37,462 nt of DNA from Aphanocapsa lilacina HA4352-LM1 (GCA_019359725.1 JAHHGR010000046.1:1-37462), one strand, 5' to 3'. Shown: positions 25,196-34,960, counted from the stretch's first letter. Made by a program: numbers and translations. The notes: generated by a model not told the origin, from the letters alone.

Positions 25196-26854
25196 ATGGC
25201 TAGGACGGCGGCGAGTGTGATAAGTTTCCTGCTGATGGCTAGGATTTTTGCGTTTGCTGCCGCCTTGCTGCTCGCAGGCTGCACCTCCACCTCCCTGCCG
25301 CTTGCACCCAAACCGGTGACAGGCGGCGTCCTCTCCGGGACCCTCGTCGGCGATCCAGGCACCTTCAACCCAGCCCTCGCCCGGCGCGGCAGCGCCCTGG
25401 AGGTCAGTCGGCTGATGTTTGCCGGATTGTTGATGCCCGACAAAGCCAGTGGTTTCTCACCCGACCTGGCTGCCGACTTTCAGCAGGCCGAGGACGGCCG
25501 CCGCTACCGCGTTCAACTCAAACCTGCCCTGGTCTGGTCCGATGGCCAACCGCTCGGCGCGAACGATGTCGTGTTCTCCTTCGAGCGAGTCTACGGCGAC
25601 GGGCGATCTCCAGGCAGTTTGCCCCGGGGACTCAAGGTGAGCGCCCCGGACGAGCGAACGGTCGAATTTATCCTGCCGGCCCCCGATTTCGATTTTGCCG
25701 CCTACCTGACGCTGCCGATTTTGCCCGCCCACGCACTGGGCGAAGGCGATCCCCTCGCCCAGTGGGGGCTCGACGCCGACCCGACCACCCTACCGGTCAG
25801 CGGGCCGTTTCTGTGCCGCGGCTATACGCCCAACGCGAGTCTGGAACTGGCGGCCAATCCCCGCTACTGGCGCCGGCCCGAGCAACCTTATCTGGCGGGC
25901 ATTCGCTACCGGATCGTGCCGGATCGGCCCGCGGCCCTCGCCCGCTTCCAGAGCGGCCAGAGCGACACCTACCGGCCGACCCCCGAAGAGTATGCTGCGC
26001 TGGTGGCCGGGCGCTCGGCGGGGAACTACGCCCTGGTGAGCGGTGGCGCCGAGCAGCCTGTTTATCTTGCCTTCAACCTCAATCGGACCGCAGTTGCTGG
26101 CAAAGCGCCCGTCGCCTCCCCTGCGGCGGACTGGTTCGCCAACCCCGCTTTTCGCCAGGGGGTGGCCCTCGCCATCGATCGCACCCGGCTGGTTCAGGAA
26201 GCTTTCTTGAACACGGCCGAGGCCGGCAAAGGCACATTCGATCAGGGCGCAGCCCGCGAGCGGCTCGCCGCCGCCGGGTTCAAGGGCGGTGCAGACGGAG
26301 TGCTCACCGACGTGGCGGGCAATAAAGTCAGCTTCGAGGTCTTGCTCGACGGCGACGATCCAGCCCAGATGCGGTTGGGCGAGGGCGTGCGCGCCCAACT
26401 GGCGCTCGTCGGTCTCGATGCCCAACCGCGCCCGCTGCCCCGGCTGGTGCTGCGCAACCGCATCTTGCGCCAGAAGCGCTGGCAGGCTGCAATCACCAAT
26501 CCCGAGCGACTGGGGGCGCCGCCCCCGGCGAGCCTTTCGTTCTGGCGATCCGCGAACCCGTGGCATTTTTTTGACCTGGGCGACGACCAGGGCACCCCCC
26601 CCTGGCAGGACCAATTCGATGCCACGTATGGGAACAAAGCCGGTGCGTCCGAGCGCGAACAATTGATAGCGGCGCACCAGCCGCTCGTCGAACTGGTGCG
26701 TCCCCTGGCGATCGCCGCCATTCGCGCCGATGTGCGCGAAAGTCGCTTCAGTGCCTTCGAGAGCACCTACAACGGCCGCATCCTCGCTAACATTTGGGAG
26801 GTGCAAAAAGCGCCGCCGCCCCCGGCAGAGGTCTCCCCGGCACCGGGCAGCTGA
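25196..26854 (+). CDS. ABC transporter substrate-binding lipoprotein, peptide/nickel type (family 5)
   Basis: A large (552-residue) periplasmic receptor of the DppA/OppA/NikA group. The lipobox LLLAGC sits near residue 29 after a hydrophobic signal. Family blocks include GVLSGTLVGDPGTFNPAL, the ALVWSDGQPLGANDVVFSFE block, LELAANPRYWRRPEQPYL, YLAFNLNRTA and FRQGVALAIDRTRLVQEAFL. The start is the ATG at 25196; a second in-frame ATG at 25235 would shorten the signal by 13 residues. No permease or ATPase genes are adjacent. The next gene follows after 30 bases and may share its transcript. The ligand could be a peptide, a metal chelate or another solute. Confidence 0.85.
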   Translation: MARTAASVISFLLMARIFAFAAALLLAGCTSTSLPLAPKPVTGGVLSGTLVGDPGTFNPALARRGSALEVSRLMFAGLLMPDKASGFSPDLAADFQQAEDGRRYRVQLKPALVWSDGQPLGANDVVFSFERVYGDGRSPGSLPRGLKVSAPDERTVEFILPAPDFDFAAYLTLPILPAHALGEGDPLAQWGLDADPTTLPVSGPFLCRGYTPNASLELAANPRYWRRPEQPYLAGIRYRIVPDRPAALARFQSGQSDTYRPTPEEYAALVAGRSAGNYALVSGGAEQPVYLAFNLNRTAVAGKAPVASPAADWFANPAFRQGVALAIDRTRLVQEAFLNTAEAGKGTFDQGAARERLAAAGFKGGADGVLTDVAGNKVSFEVLLDGDDPAQMRLGEGVRAQLALVGLDAQPRPLPRLVLRNRILRQKRWQAAITNPERLGAPPPASLSFWRSANPWHFFDLGDDQGTPPWQDQFDATYGNKAGASEREQLIAAHQPLVELVRPLAIAAIRADVRESRFSAFESTYNGRILANIWEVQKAPPPPAEVSPAPGS

Positions 26855-26884
26855 AGACGAACCGGACCGGATTGCGAGGATGAA

Positions 26885-27697
26885 ATGATCTACATCGTTG
26901 CTATGGTTGCCGCCCTGGTCTGCGCCTTGAGCCTTATCCAGTGGCAAAGGCAACGCCAGCGACACCCGCAGCCCGCCAGGGGCGTCGTAAGCCTGCAAAC
27001 CGAAGCACTGGAGCTGTCGGGTAACCCCCCAGCGCAGCATGCTGCAACCTCCACCGGAGGCTCCGCGGGTGCAGACGAACCCGGTATCTACGATGTGGTG
27101 ATCGAATCGGTCCAACCGAACACCTATCTGGAGTCGCTGCAGCAGTCTGCCGTCGGGCCCGCTGAACCGGTTGCCGCAACAGCCGACGACGAGCAGCCCC
27201 CCGCCTTGATATCCACCCCCGTGGAGCCGGCCCCGGACCCACCGGGCGATCCTTATCTGGAGCAGTTTTTCAAGCACCATGCGATCCCCGAGGTGAGTGC
27301 CGAGGACGCACCGGCCCAGAGCACCGACCTGGCCGAGACCGTCGATCGGCTGAGTGCCGCCACCGACAGCTACTTTCCACAACCCGAGACAGAGGGCCGG
27401 ACTGCCGAGATACCCTGCGAGGAGATCGAGGGGGCCGAGCTGTTTGCGGCTTTGCCGACCAAAGCGGCGCAGCCCAGTCGCTACCGCCTGGTGCTCGAAG
27501 CCATCGATGTCGAACGGCGCAATCAGGTGGTGCGCGTGCTGCGCGAACGCGGCGGTCTGGACCTCAAAGAAGCCCTCTCCAGCACCAAAAAGTTGCCCCG
27601 TACCCTGAACACTGCTTTGGACCGGGAGCAGGCCCAGGCGTTTCAGTGGGAACTGGCCGCATGGGGTGCGCGCGCCGCCATCGAACCGATCGACTAG
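26885..27697 (+). CDS. Membrane-anchored protein with L7/L12 C-terminal-like domain
   Basis: Three parts: an N-terminal transmembrane anchor (residues 1-19, IYIVAMVAALVCALSLI); a long disordered linker rich in Pro, Ala, Glu and Gln (~20-195); and a folded C-terminal domain (~199-267). The last reads YRLVLEAIDVERRNQVVRVL, then GGLDLKEALSSTKKLPRTL and REQAQAFQWELAAWGARAAI. This follows the beta-alpha-alpha-beta-alpha-beta order of the ribosomal L7/L12 C-terminal domain (VIKVVRE, GLGLKEAK, A..KLE.AGA). That domain normally recruits translation GTPases or other factors. Here it is tethered to the membrane and has no ribosome-binding N-terminal domain. It is 30 bases downstream of the peptide-binding lipoprotein gene, probably in one operon. 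The domain call is by eye; the function is unknown. Confidence 0.7.
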   Translation: MIYIVAMVAALVCALSLIQWQRQRQRHPQPARGVVSLQTEALELSGNPPAQHAATSTGGSAGADEPGIYDVVIESVQPNTYLESLQQSAVGPAEPVAATADDEQPPALISTPVEPAPDPPGDPYLEQFFKHHAIPEVSAEDAPAQSTDLAETVDRLSAATDSYFPQPETEGRTAEIPCEEIEGAELFAALPTKAAQPSRYRLVLEAIDVERRNQVVRVLRERGGLDLKEALSSTKKLPRTLNTALDREQAQAFQWELAAWGARAAIEPID

Positions 27698-27710
27698 CCG
27701 GCTGCGGACC

Positions 27711-29188
27711 TCACCGGTGGGGAGCGTGCTTGCGGGATTCGCCCGGGGCGCTCAACCAGTCCGCGGCACTGCCTTCTGCCGGGAGGCCTCGATAGGTCTG
27801 GGTGCGCACCTGCCCCGCCGTGTAGACAATCTGGCCGTTGTGGGTGCCGGCAACTCCCGAATGGCGGGGCACCGGCAATGGGGTAAGCGATGTCCATGCG
27901 TTCGAAAGCGGGTCGTAGGCGAGGGTGTAGTTGTAGGTGTTGCTGCTGTCGAACTGCCCGCCCAGCACCACGATGCGGTTTTCTATGGCAAATGTTGACC
28001 GCGGGTGACCGAGCCGATGTGGGAGGTCACCCGCGGTAGACTCGCCACCGCGCTCCAACGGTCCGGCTCATCGGGATCCCAGGCGTGCACCGCACTCTGG
28101 GAGACCTGGCTGTCGCCGTAGCTCTGCTGGCCGCCGATGGCGTAGATCTTCCCGCCCAGGGCCGCGGCCCCCATGTGGGATTTGGCGATCGGCAAAGATA
28201 GCGAAGGACTCCAGGCGGTCCCGCCGTCAAGCTTCAAGATCCAGTGATCTTTTTTGTCGACGTGGTTGGCGTCGTTGCCGCCGAAAAAGTGCAACTCCCG
28301 GCCCAGCATGACCAGCGAGCCGGACCCGCGCGCTGCCGGTAAAGGCGGCATCGCCGTCCATTTGTCACCAACCGTGTCGTACTTCCAGACGTCTTTGACA
28401 GCAAAAGTTTGGCTGCCGTTTGAAGTATTGTCGGCGATGTAGCCCCCGGCCAGGTAAATGTCCTGGCCGACCACGGCCATGCCGGCGTGGGTCAACAGCG
28501 TCGGAGCGTCGGCGATCTGCTTCCAACTGTCGGCCACCGGGTCGTAAGCGTAGCTGCGTCGGGTCGCCGTCAGCGGATCGAGATCGGTATAGCCTCCCAG
28601 CACATAAAGTTTGCCGCCCGCGAAACCGCCCTGGGACTCCGATAGAGCGATGGGCGAAGCCGCCTTGCTGCTCCAGCCGATCGACTCGAAGCCCGGCCGG
28701 CCGGCAATCTCGACGGTGTTGATTTTGGTATACAGGCCGCCCACGCCGTCGATAGACAATTTGCCGTCGCTGACTTGCGTCTCAACGAGCACCTGCTTGA
28801 ACGGCCGGTCGGCGGTAGTCCGGTAGCGCTCCAGGACCAGGATGCCCTCGACATTGAGCGCGTGCTCGCTGCCGAAATAAGCCGGATCGCCGACGGTGAT
28901 TTGGACGCTGTAGGAGCCGTCCGGAAGAGCGTACTCCCACGCGGCGGGTGGACTGACCGCGCCGTCCGGGGGATATTCCATGTGGGCGAGGGTATTGAGC
29001 CGGGGGTCGATGCCGCCTACTGCCCGGTCGCGGCTGTTGGCTGAAACGTCGAGGGGGTTGGCCGTCGAAGCGCTCAGGCTGTCCTCGCGCACCCAACCAT
29101 AACCGCGCTCGGCACTGTACGGCGCACCGGAGTCCTTGGTGTATTCGGTGGGTAGCGATGAGTCGCCCGGTTGAAAATTGATCAACAC
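27711..29188 (-). pseudogene. Malectin-kelch protein gene broken by a frameshift
   Basis: The N-terminal ~150 residues are a malectin-like carbohydrate-binding domain (INFQPGDSSLPTEYTKDSGA, then GYGWVREDSL). They are followed by kelch blades of a beta-propeller (GGKLYVLGGYTDL, GQDIYLAGGYI, GRELHFFGGND, GGKIYAIGGQQ), each with a YDP...W pattern. After VTSHIGSVTRG, near 27996-28005, the frame runs to a stop at 27983. The next blade (STFAIENRIVVLGGQ to AYDPLSNAWTSLTPLP) continues in another frame to 27711. One lost or gained base beside a 13-bp hairpin explains the break. The GTG at 29188 leaves no signal peptide, while the same open frame upstream (TLLCLSFTRILYAQAD) looks like one but lacks a usual start codon. 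Probably once a secreted sugar-binding protein. Confidence 0.75.
27998..28037. repeat. Perfect 13-bp inverted repeat inside the kelch gene
   Basis: ACCGCGGGTGACC at 27998-28010 and its exact complement GGTCACCCGCGGT at 28025-28037, with a 14-base loop. The arms encode parts of two successive blades on the minus strand. The frameshift lies at the downstream arm, so the hairpin may have caused a real indel, a sequencing compression error, or a frameshift during translation. Confidence 0.8.
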
Positions 29189-29430
29189 GCTCAGCCTATC
29201 GGCCTGAGCATAGAGAATCCGAGTAAAACTCAGGCATAAAAGCGTGCAGGGGTACAGCCGTCCATCTGTTCATACAAAAAATCCAACCTGTAGTAAACAC
29301 ACCTAAGTTGTTTCCACACAATATTACAAGGTTATACATCAATCAAAATTCTTTCGCGAGAACCTTGACGCACACAGTTTAACCGTTGTGCCTGCAGGCA
29401 ATCCAGGGCGTCCGGCCGTTGTACAACGAT

Positions 29431-30315
29431 TCACCGCAACAGTGCTGCGTGGGCGAAGGCGCGAAATTCTTCCAGGTAGAGGCTGCCTCCCTCGACGGCA
29501 TTGGTGGCGTGGTCCCCGCCTGCAACCAGCAACAGGCGCTTGGGTTGGGAAGCGGCGGCATAGTTGCGCTCGCTCATCGTATGGGAGATCACGCGGTCGC
29601 GTCGGCCATGGATAAAAAGCACCGGCACCTGCAGACGGCTCATCTTGGCAATCGAGTCGAAGCGCTGGTGCAATAACCACGCGACGGGAAAAAAGCGCGT
29701 CCACCGCTGGGCAGCGGTCATCTCCAGAATCGAGGTAAAGGAGCTTTCGACCACTACACCTGCTACCTCCGGGTGGCGCACGGCCATTTCGACAGCGACC
29801 GCTCCACCGAGCGAATGGCCGTAGAGCAAAATGCGCCCGGGGTCGATACGGCGCTCGCGCACCAGGTACTGCCAGGCGCGCTCGGCATCGGCGTACACCC
29901 GGTCTTCGGCAGGAAACGGGCCGCTGCTTTTGCCGTAGCCGCGGTAGTCAAACAAAAAGACGGTAAAACCCAACCGGTGTTGCAGGCGGTGGGCGTGTTC
30001 GGCGTTGGCGCCGACGTTGATGCCGTTGCCGTGCAGGTAGAGCACCACCGGCGCATCGGGGCGATCCGCCGGGATCCACCAGCCGTGCAGTTGATCTTTC
30101 TCCAGCGGCAGGTACACGTCTTCGTAGTCCAGGCCGTAGGTGGCGGGAGTTTCGGTAACTTCCCGTTCAGGAAAGAAAATAAAACGCTCCTGGACCTGCC
30201 GGAGGTAGGCGCACGCACCCGCATAGAGTACCAGCGCAAGCACGATCAGTCCGATAAGTGGCATCCGAACAGGGCGCAGCAAAGTGGTGTGCAGCGTTTT
30301 TTCAAATCGACGCAT
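29431..30315 (-). CDS. Membrane-anchored alpha/beta hydrolase (BEM46-like)
   Basis: An N-terminal signal anchor (IGLIVLALVLYAGACAYL) is followed by ERFIFFPEREVTETP, an entry block typical of BEM46/YqkD-type hydrolases. Then come VVLYLHGNGINVGAN (oxyanion region), LFDYRGYGKSSG, the nucleophile elbow LLYGHSLGGAVAVE (Ser), the Asp in FIHGRRDRVISH and the His in AGGDHATNAVEGG: a complete catalytic triad. The 294-residue length is normal. The ATG at 30315 overlaps the end of the DUF1802 gene by 14 bases, indicating translational coupling within the der operon. Substrate unknown. Confidence 0.85.
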   Translation of the reverse strand: MRRFEKTLHTTLLRPVRMPLIGLIVLALVLYAGACAYLRQVQERFIFFPEREVTETPATYGLDYEDVYLPLEKDQLHGWWIPADRPDAPVVLYLHGNGINVGANAEHAHRLQHRLGFTVFLFDYRGYGKSSGPFPAEDRVYADAERAWQYLVRERRIDPGRILLYGHSLGGAVAVEMAVRHPEVAGVVVESSFTSILEMTAAQRWTRFFPVAWLLHQRFDSIAKMSRLQVPVLFIHGRRDRVISHTMSERNYAAASQPKRLLLVAGGDHATNAVEGGSLYLEEFRAFAHAALLR

Positions 30316-30865
30316 CGCCAGGAGGTCCGAGCAAAGTGCAAAGCCGTCGGTGCAGCGCGGCAAATTCGCCGTCGCCTACTACCGGTACGCTCGATGCGGG
30401 TGCGATGGATGCATCGAGCGTCACCCAGGAGTGACAACCGGCGTACTGGGGTTGCTCGTAAAGAAGCCGCGGACGCTCCAGCCGATAAATCCGCACCAGC
30501 ACCACCTCCAGCCAGGGCTTCGCACGGTAATGAAAGCGCTCGGCGAGCGTGGACCAGGCCAGAACGTGCAGCCCTTCGAGCGAACGCAGCGCTTCGAGGT
30601 CCAGCACTTTCCAGTGGTCCGCCACCTCGGCATAAAGAGCCAGTGCGACCGTTCCTGACGCCGGTGGCGGCTGTTGCGTCCGGACGGCGGGTGCGAGCTT
30701 CTCGGGATTTTGATGAAAGCTGGTCGGGTAGAGCCAGAAAGTCCGGTGCTCCGGCACAAAGCCCCCGCGGTGCTCGCGGATGCCCCCTTTGCGCAGCAGG
30801 ATGCTCTGTTCGCCCCGGGCGAGGGCTTCACAGACGACCGCCCACTCCTTGAGGGCGATGCGCAT
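30302..30865 (-). CDS. DUF1802 family protein
   Basis: A soluble 187-residue protein of DUF1802, common in cyanobacteria. Conserved blocks are ALKEWAVVCEALARGEQSIL, LRKGGIREHRGGFVPEHRTF, LYPTSFHQNPEKL and HVLAWSTLAERFHYR. The start is the ATG at 30865, which shares one base with the der stop (TGATG), so it is translated directly after der. Its end overlaps the hydrolase start by 14 bases. DUF1802 is distantly related to restriction-type nuclease folds in some descriptions, but no catalytic residues can be assigned here. Confidence 0.82.
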   Translation of the reverse strand: MRIALKEWAVVCEALARGEQSILLRKGGIREHRGGFVPEHRTFWLYPTSFHQNPEKLAPAVRTQQPPPASGTVALALYAEVADHWKVLDLEALRSLEGLHVLAWSTLAERFHYRAKPWLEVVLVRIYRLERPRLLYEQPQYAGCHSWVTLDASIAPASSVPVVGDGEFAALHRRLCTLLGPPGDASI

Positions 30866-32232
30866 CAGACCGGCTCGCTTTTGCGGGCGGTGCGGTTTGC
30901 CTCGCGCTCAGGTTTGCCCCGGAAGATAAAGCGCACCGGCGAGCCTTCAAAGCCCAGCGAACCGCGGAACTGCCCTTCGAGATAGCGGCGGTAGCCTTCT
31001 TTGAAGAGCTTGGTGTCGTTGACAAAAAGCACGAACGTGGGCGGGTTGGTGGCGATCTGGGTGGCGTAGTAGACCTTGCCCTGGCGCCCCTGGCGGCTGG
31101 CGGGGGGCGAGCGCCACAGCAGCGCATCCTGCAGCGCTTCGTTGAGTACCGAGGTGGAGACACGGCGCTGGTGTTGTCCGGCGGCGGCGTCAATGGCATC
31201 GAAGATCTTTTCGACCCGCTGGCCGGTGAGGGCACTGGTAAAAACCACCGGCGCCCATTCGACGAAGTCCAGTTCGCGGCGCACCTCGTCGCGGTAGTGA
31301 TTCATCGTGTAGGTGTCCTTTTCGATGACATCCCATTTGTTGACCACCAGCACGCAGGCGCGTCCCGCCGAAGCGATCTTGGCTGCGAGGTTTCTTTCTT
31401 GATCGTGGATGCCCTCGGTGGCGTCGACGACCAGCACCACCACATCGGCGCGGCGGATGGCGCGAATCGCCCGCGTCACCCCGAACGCCTCCGGTCCGTA
31501 GTCGACGCGGGATTTGCGGCGGATGCCCGCCGTGTCGATCAGGCGATAGCGCCGCTCCCCGCGCTCGACGAGCGTGTCGATGGCGTCGCGGGTGGTGCCC
31601 GCCACCTCCGAGACCATCGAGCGCGGGTGCTCCCCACCCACCAGGGCGTTGAGCAGGCTCGATTTGCCGACGTTGGGCCGCCCGACGATGGACACGCGCA
31701 GTTCGGGCAGTTCCTGTTCTTCGGGCTGATCTTTGGGAAGCACCGCCACCAGCGCGTCGAGCAGATCGCCCGTTCCCGAGCCGTGGATGGCCGAGACGGC
31801 GTAGGGTTCGCCCAAACCGAGTGCATAAAATTCGGCCGCCAGGCTCAGGGCCGTCGAAGGCTCCTCCAGTTTGTTCGCCACGATGAGCACGGGCGGTTTG
31901 CGTCCGCGCAGCCAGTCGGCCACCTCCCGATCGCCGCCGGTAATCCCCTGCTGGCCATCCACCACGAACAGGACCGCCGCCGCTTCGGCCAGGGCAATTT
32001 CGACCTGTTCGCGAATCAGCGGCAAAAAGACCTCGCTATCCTCGAAGACCAGTCCGCCGGTATCAACCACCTCGAAGCGGTAGCCGCACCATTCGGCCGG
32101 CAGGTAGAGCCGGTCGCGGGTGACCCCCGGCTGGTCGTAGACGATGGCTTCGCTGCCTCCCGCCAAGCGGTTGAGCAGCGTGGACTTGCCGACGTTCGGC
32201 CGTCCAACGATGGCGACGATGGGTAATGGCAT
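30865..32232 (-). CDS. der: Ribosome biogenesis GTPase Der (EngA)
   Basis: An essential double-GTPase that assists 50S subunit assembly. The first G domain has [17 protein letters not shown] (G1), the GVTRDR switch, EVVDTGGL (G3) and VANKLEEPS. The G4 motif is NKLE rather than NKxD, as in other cyanobacterial Der proteins with a variant first domain. The second G domain has [39 protein letters not shown] and [11 protein letters not shown], all canonical. A C-terminal KH-like domain ends with [20 protein letters not shown] and the basic tail. At 455 residues the length is standard. It is 40 bases downstream of the HAD gene and overlaps DUF1802 by one base. Confidence 0.95.
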   Translation of the reverse strand: MPLPIVAIVGRPNVGKSTLLNRLAGGSEAIVYDQPGVTRDRLYLPAEWCGYRFEVVDTGGLVFEDSEVFLPLIREQVEIALAEAAAVLFVVDGQQGITGGDREVADWLRGRKPPVLIVANKLEEPSTALSLAAEFYALGLGEPYAVSAIHGSGTGDLLDALVAVLPKDQPEEQELPELRVSIVGRPNVGKSSLLNALVGGEHPRSMVSEVAGTTRDAIDTLVERGERRYRLIDTAGIRRKSRVDYGPEAFGVTRAIRAIRRADVVVLVVDATEGIHDQERNLAAKIASAGRACVLVVNKWDVIEKDTYTMNHYRDEVRRELDFVEWAPVVFTSALTGQRVEKIFDAIDAAAGQHQRRVSTSVLNEALQDALLWRSPPASRQGRQGKVYYATQIATNPPTFVLFVNDTKLFKEGYRRYLEGQFRGSLGFEGSPVRFIFRGKPEREANRTARKSEPV

Positions 32233-32272
32233 AGCCAGACTATGCTAGCCCATCGAGGCGGCAGGTGCGCCC

Positions 32273-33043
32273 TCACGCCTGGCGCGGCCAGCGGCAGGCA
32301 AGCCAGCCTTTGCGCCGGGCGAGCCGACGGAGCACCCAGTCGGGATTAACCGCCACCGGAATGCCCACAGCACTGAGCATCGGCAGATCCGAGGCGCTGT
32401 CGGTGTAGAAGAAGCTGTCCATCAGTTCGACCCCCGCCGCCGCTGCCCACAGTTGGGCGGCTTTGACCTTGCCCTCGCCGTAGCAGAGGCCCAGTCCGTG
32501 CAGCCGACCGGTAAACAGACCCTCTACGACCTCCAATTGCGTCGAGAGCACCGCGTCCATGCCGAGCGCCTCGGCGAGCGGCTGGGCCAGATAGCAGGTG
32601 GCGGCGGTCAACAGCACGCAGCGATGGCCGCGCTCCCGGTGCCAATCGAGGACCAGCCGCGCCTGGCGACCGACGCGGGGCAGCAACTCTTTGAGGGCGA
32701 TTTGCCGGCAAAAATCGGCAAATTGCGCTTCCTGCCGACCGCGAATGCCTTCGAGGGTCGGCTTCAAAATGGCGTCAACCGAAAGCCGATTGAAGCGGTA
32801 GAGCAAATAGTAATAGATTGTCTTGAACAGGTCGCTCATCCCGGCGCGCTCCTCGGCCATCGCCCGCTGCACGTAGAGAATCGAGGAGTTGCCCGCCACC
32901 AGCGTCTGGTCCATGTCAAAAAAGGCCGCCACGGCAGAACCTCCCGGTGCGGCTGCGATTTTTTGTTGCAGGCGGTGGTGGTTCTCGACCACGGCCCGCC
33001 CGCGCAACGCGCGGCTGGCAAACGATCTGCGCAGGCGGATCAT
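32273..33043 (-). CDS. HAD-superfamily phosphatase, subfamily IB (SerB-like)
   Basis: A phosphoserine-phosphatase-like HAD hydrolase. Motif I is AAFFDMDQTLVAGNSS (nucleophile and acid/base Asp), motif II is CVLLTAATCYLAQPLAEALG, motif III Lys is in LCYGEGKVKAAQL, and motif IV is FFYTDSASDLPMLSAVG. A helical cap lies between motifs I and II. Such HAD-IB proteins act on small phosphorylated metabolites or phospholipid precursors. The C-terminal VLRRLARRKGWLACRW is basic and may contact membrane. The ATG at 33043 was preferred over the TTG at 33064. It is the first gene of the HAD-der-DUF1802-hydrolase operon and is divergent from hemC. Confidence 0.85.
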   Translation of the reverse strand: MIRLRRSFASRALRGRAVVENHHRLQQKIAAAPGGSAVAAFFDMDQTLVAGNSSILYVQRAMAEERAGMSDLFKTIYYYLLYRFNRLSVDAILKPTLEGIRGRQEAQFADFCRQIALKELLPRVGRQARLVLDWHRERGHRCVLLTAATCYLAQPLAEALGMDAVLSTQLEVVEGLFTGRLHGLGLCYGEGKVKAAQLWAAAAGVELMDSFFYTDSASDLPMLSAVGIPVAVNPDWVLRRLARRKGWLACRWPRQA

Positions 33044-33127
33044 TGCAGGAGGCTCGGCAGGCAAACGTTTTCAGTGTACCTGCTCTTGCAGATATGCTAG
33101 GAAAGCTTTGCGGTTGGAGGTGGCGGC

Positions 33128-34114
33128 GTGTCCCGCACAGTGATTATCGGTTCGCGCGATTCGCAACTGGCCCTCGTTCAGACCCACTGGGTCCGGGGCG
33201 AACTGCAGCGCGCCCACCCGGACATCCAGTTTGCAATCGTCGAGATGAAAACCCAGGGCGACAAGATTCTCGATGTCGCCCTCGCCAAGATTGGCGACAA
33301 GGGTCTTTTTACCAAAGAACTCGAAAGCGCCATGCTCGAGAAGCGCACGGATCTCGCCGTGCACTCGCTGAAGGATCTGCCCACGACGCTGCCGCCGGGG
33401 CTCATCCTGGGTGCAATCACCGAGCGGGAGGATCCAAGCGATGCGGTGGTGGTCCGCCAGGGACTCGCAGCGGCGGGGCTTGGCGATCTGCCCGAGGGGG
33501 CCGTCGTCGGCACGTCTTCTTTGCGCCGCCTCGCCCAACTCAAGCATCGCTATGGCGAGCGCCTACGCTTTCAGGACATCCGCGGCAATCTCAACACGCG
33601 CCTGCGCAAGCTCGACGAGGGCCACTACGACGCCATCGTACTTGCCGTGGCGGGCCTGCGGCGCCTCGGCTGGTCTGAGCGGATTACCGAAGTGCTTGCT
33701 CCCGAAATCTCGCTGCACGCCGTGGGCCAGGGCGCTCTGGGTATCGAGTGCCGCGAAGCGGACGAAGCGATCCTGGACTTGCTGACTATTCTCAACCACA
33801 CTCCGACCGCCCGGCGCTGCCGGGCGGAGCGGGCCATGCTGCGCACCCTCGAAGGCGGTTGCCAGGTACCGATCGGCGTGCACACCGAACTGCACGATGA
33901 CGGTGGACTGACCTTGCAGGGCATTGTTGCTTCCCTCGATGGCAAGACCCTGGCGCGCGCCTGCCGCACCGGCCCTGGCGACGAGCCCGAGGCTTTGGGT
34001 CAGGCGGTTGCCGAAGATCTCAAAGCAGCCGGCGCTCAGGGGATCCTCGATGAAATCTTTATCCTCGTTCGCTCGCTCGAAGTAGTCACCCCCGGTGCCG
34101 CACCGGCTTCATGA
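33128..34114 (+). CDS. hemC: Porphobilinogen deaminase (hydroxymethylbilane synthase)
   Basis: Polymerises four porphobilinogens into hydroxymethylbilane for heme, chlorophyll and bilins. Diagnostic segments are [17 protein letters not shown], the catalytic Asp loop [45 protein letters not shown] and the dipyrromethane cofactor cysteine Cys245 in [13 protein letters not shown]. The length of 328 residues is typical. The GTG start at 33128 is set by TTGGAGGTGG just upstream. A possible promoter (TTTTCA at 33068, TATGCT at 33093, spacing 19) lies in the 84-base gap to the divergent HAD gene. The last 6 bases overlap the convergent gene. Confidence 0.96.
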   Translation: MSRTVIIGSRDSQLALVQTHWVRGELQRAHPDIQFAIVEMKTQGDKILDVALAKIGDKGLFTKELESAMLEKRTDLAVHSLKDLPTTLPPGLILGAITEREDPSDAVVVRQGLAAAGLGDLPEGAVVGTSSLRRLAQLKHRYGERLRFQDIRGNLNTRLRKLDEGHYDAIVLAVAGLRRLGWSERITEVLAPEISLHAVGQGALGIECREADEAILDLLTILNHTPTARRCRAERAMLRTLEGGCQVPIGVHTELHDDGGLTLQGIVASLDGKTLARACRTGPGDEPEALGQAVAEDLKAAGAQGILDEIFILVRSLEVVTPGAAPAS

Positions 34115-34663
34115 ATTGGGAGCTGGCTGCGAGTCGCGAAAGTAATAGCGATCGAGCGTCTCGGCGGTGCTGAGAGTGCGCAGCACCTGCTCGGCGGTAC
34201 GCACCAGTCCCTCGTTGCCTTCGACGAGCAACAGGTACTTGCCCTTTTCGATGCGGTTGCGATAGGCGATCGATTCGCCGCTCTCAAAAACCAGACCGGT
34301 GCCGCCACCCACCAACACACCGCCCAGCACGCCGGAAAGACCGCCCAGGACGGCGGCGATCATCAGGCTCAATACCCGGTTGTCCGGGACAATGTCTATC
34401 TGCGTCAGCCAGTTGAACAAAAAGCCGAACACCAGGCCGACCAGGCCTGTGAACCCGGCGGTTTTCCAGGCGCGCTCTTTGGCCACCTTCACCGGGTCTG
34501 CGAAGCCTACAGCGTCGGCGTCGCGATAGCCCTTGCCCACGATGGCGACGTTCTCAGGCGACATACCGCGCTGCTGCAACAGGCGAAAAGCTTCCAGGGC
34601 GATCGGTTCATTGGCGTACACCCCGATAATCAGGTGTTTTTCGCGTGGTTGGGCGGACTGCAC
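34109..34663 (-). CDS. Glycine-rich membrane protein of the general-stress (GSP17M-like) type
   Basis: The N-terminal ~40 residues ([20 protein letters not shown], then [14 protein letters not shown]) resemble the small alpha/beta domain of general stress protein 17M-like proteins. A central region has two glycine-rich transmembrane helices ([16 protein letters not shown] and [19 protein letters not shown]) resembling glycine zippers. A C-terminal cytosolic block follows ([20 protein letters not shown], then [15 protein letters not shown]). It starts at a GTG at 34663 with CGGAG upstream. It is convergent with hemC with a 6-base overlap. A role in stress or envelope maintenance is likely but not shown. 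Confidence 0.65.
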   Translation of the reverse strand: MQSAQPREKHLIIGVYANEPIALEAFRLLQQRGMSPENVAIVGKGYRDADAVGFADPVKVAKERAWKTAGFTGLVGLVFGFLFNWLTQIDIVPDNRVLSLMIAAVLGGLSGVLGGVLVGGGTGLVFESGESIAYRNRIEKGKYLLLVEGNEGLVRTAEQVLRTLSTAETLDRYYFRDSQPAPNS

Positions 34664-34759
34664 GGCTTGCTCCGGGTCTCTGCCTCTTCAGTGTACTAAG
34701 CATTCTTAAGCCGCCTCTCTACCTGCCGACACCGTTCGACCGGAGGATCGACCAATCGA

Positions 34760-34787
34760 TTGACATTCAGGTTGCCGCAGATACACA
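34760..34787 (+). promoter_or_regulatory. Sigma70-type promoter of tRNA-Phe
   Basis: A consensus -35 box TTGACA at 34760-34765 is followed after 16 bases by TACACA at 34782-34787, a weak -10. The predicted start near 34794 is ~14 bases before the mature tRNA. The flanking GATCGACCAATCGATTGA is partly palindromic. Confidence 0.55.
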
Positions 34788-34807
34788 ATGAGTGTTCGTG
34801 AAAACGC

Positions 34808-34880
<73 letters not shown>

Positions 34881-34960
34881 CTGGTTTGCAGGTTCGGCCC
34901 CAGGAGTGAGGCGGCGCGGACGCTTGCTCACATTGCCCTGGGGAGGGCTTGTACGCTTTG

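Noticed and set aside
25790..27382. 530-codon minus-strand ORF
   Set aside because: Antisense to the peptide-binding lipoprotein and the L7/L12-like gene; low-complexity shadow sequence.
31171..32226. 351-codon plus-strand ORF
   Set aside because: Antisense shadow of der.
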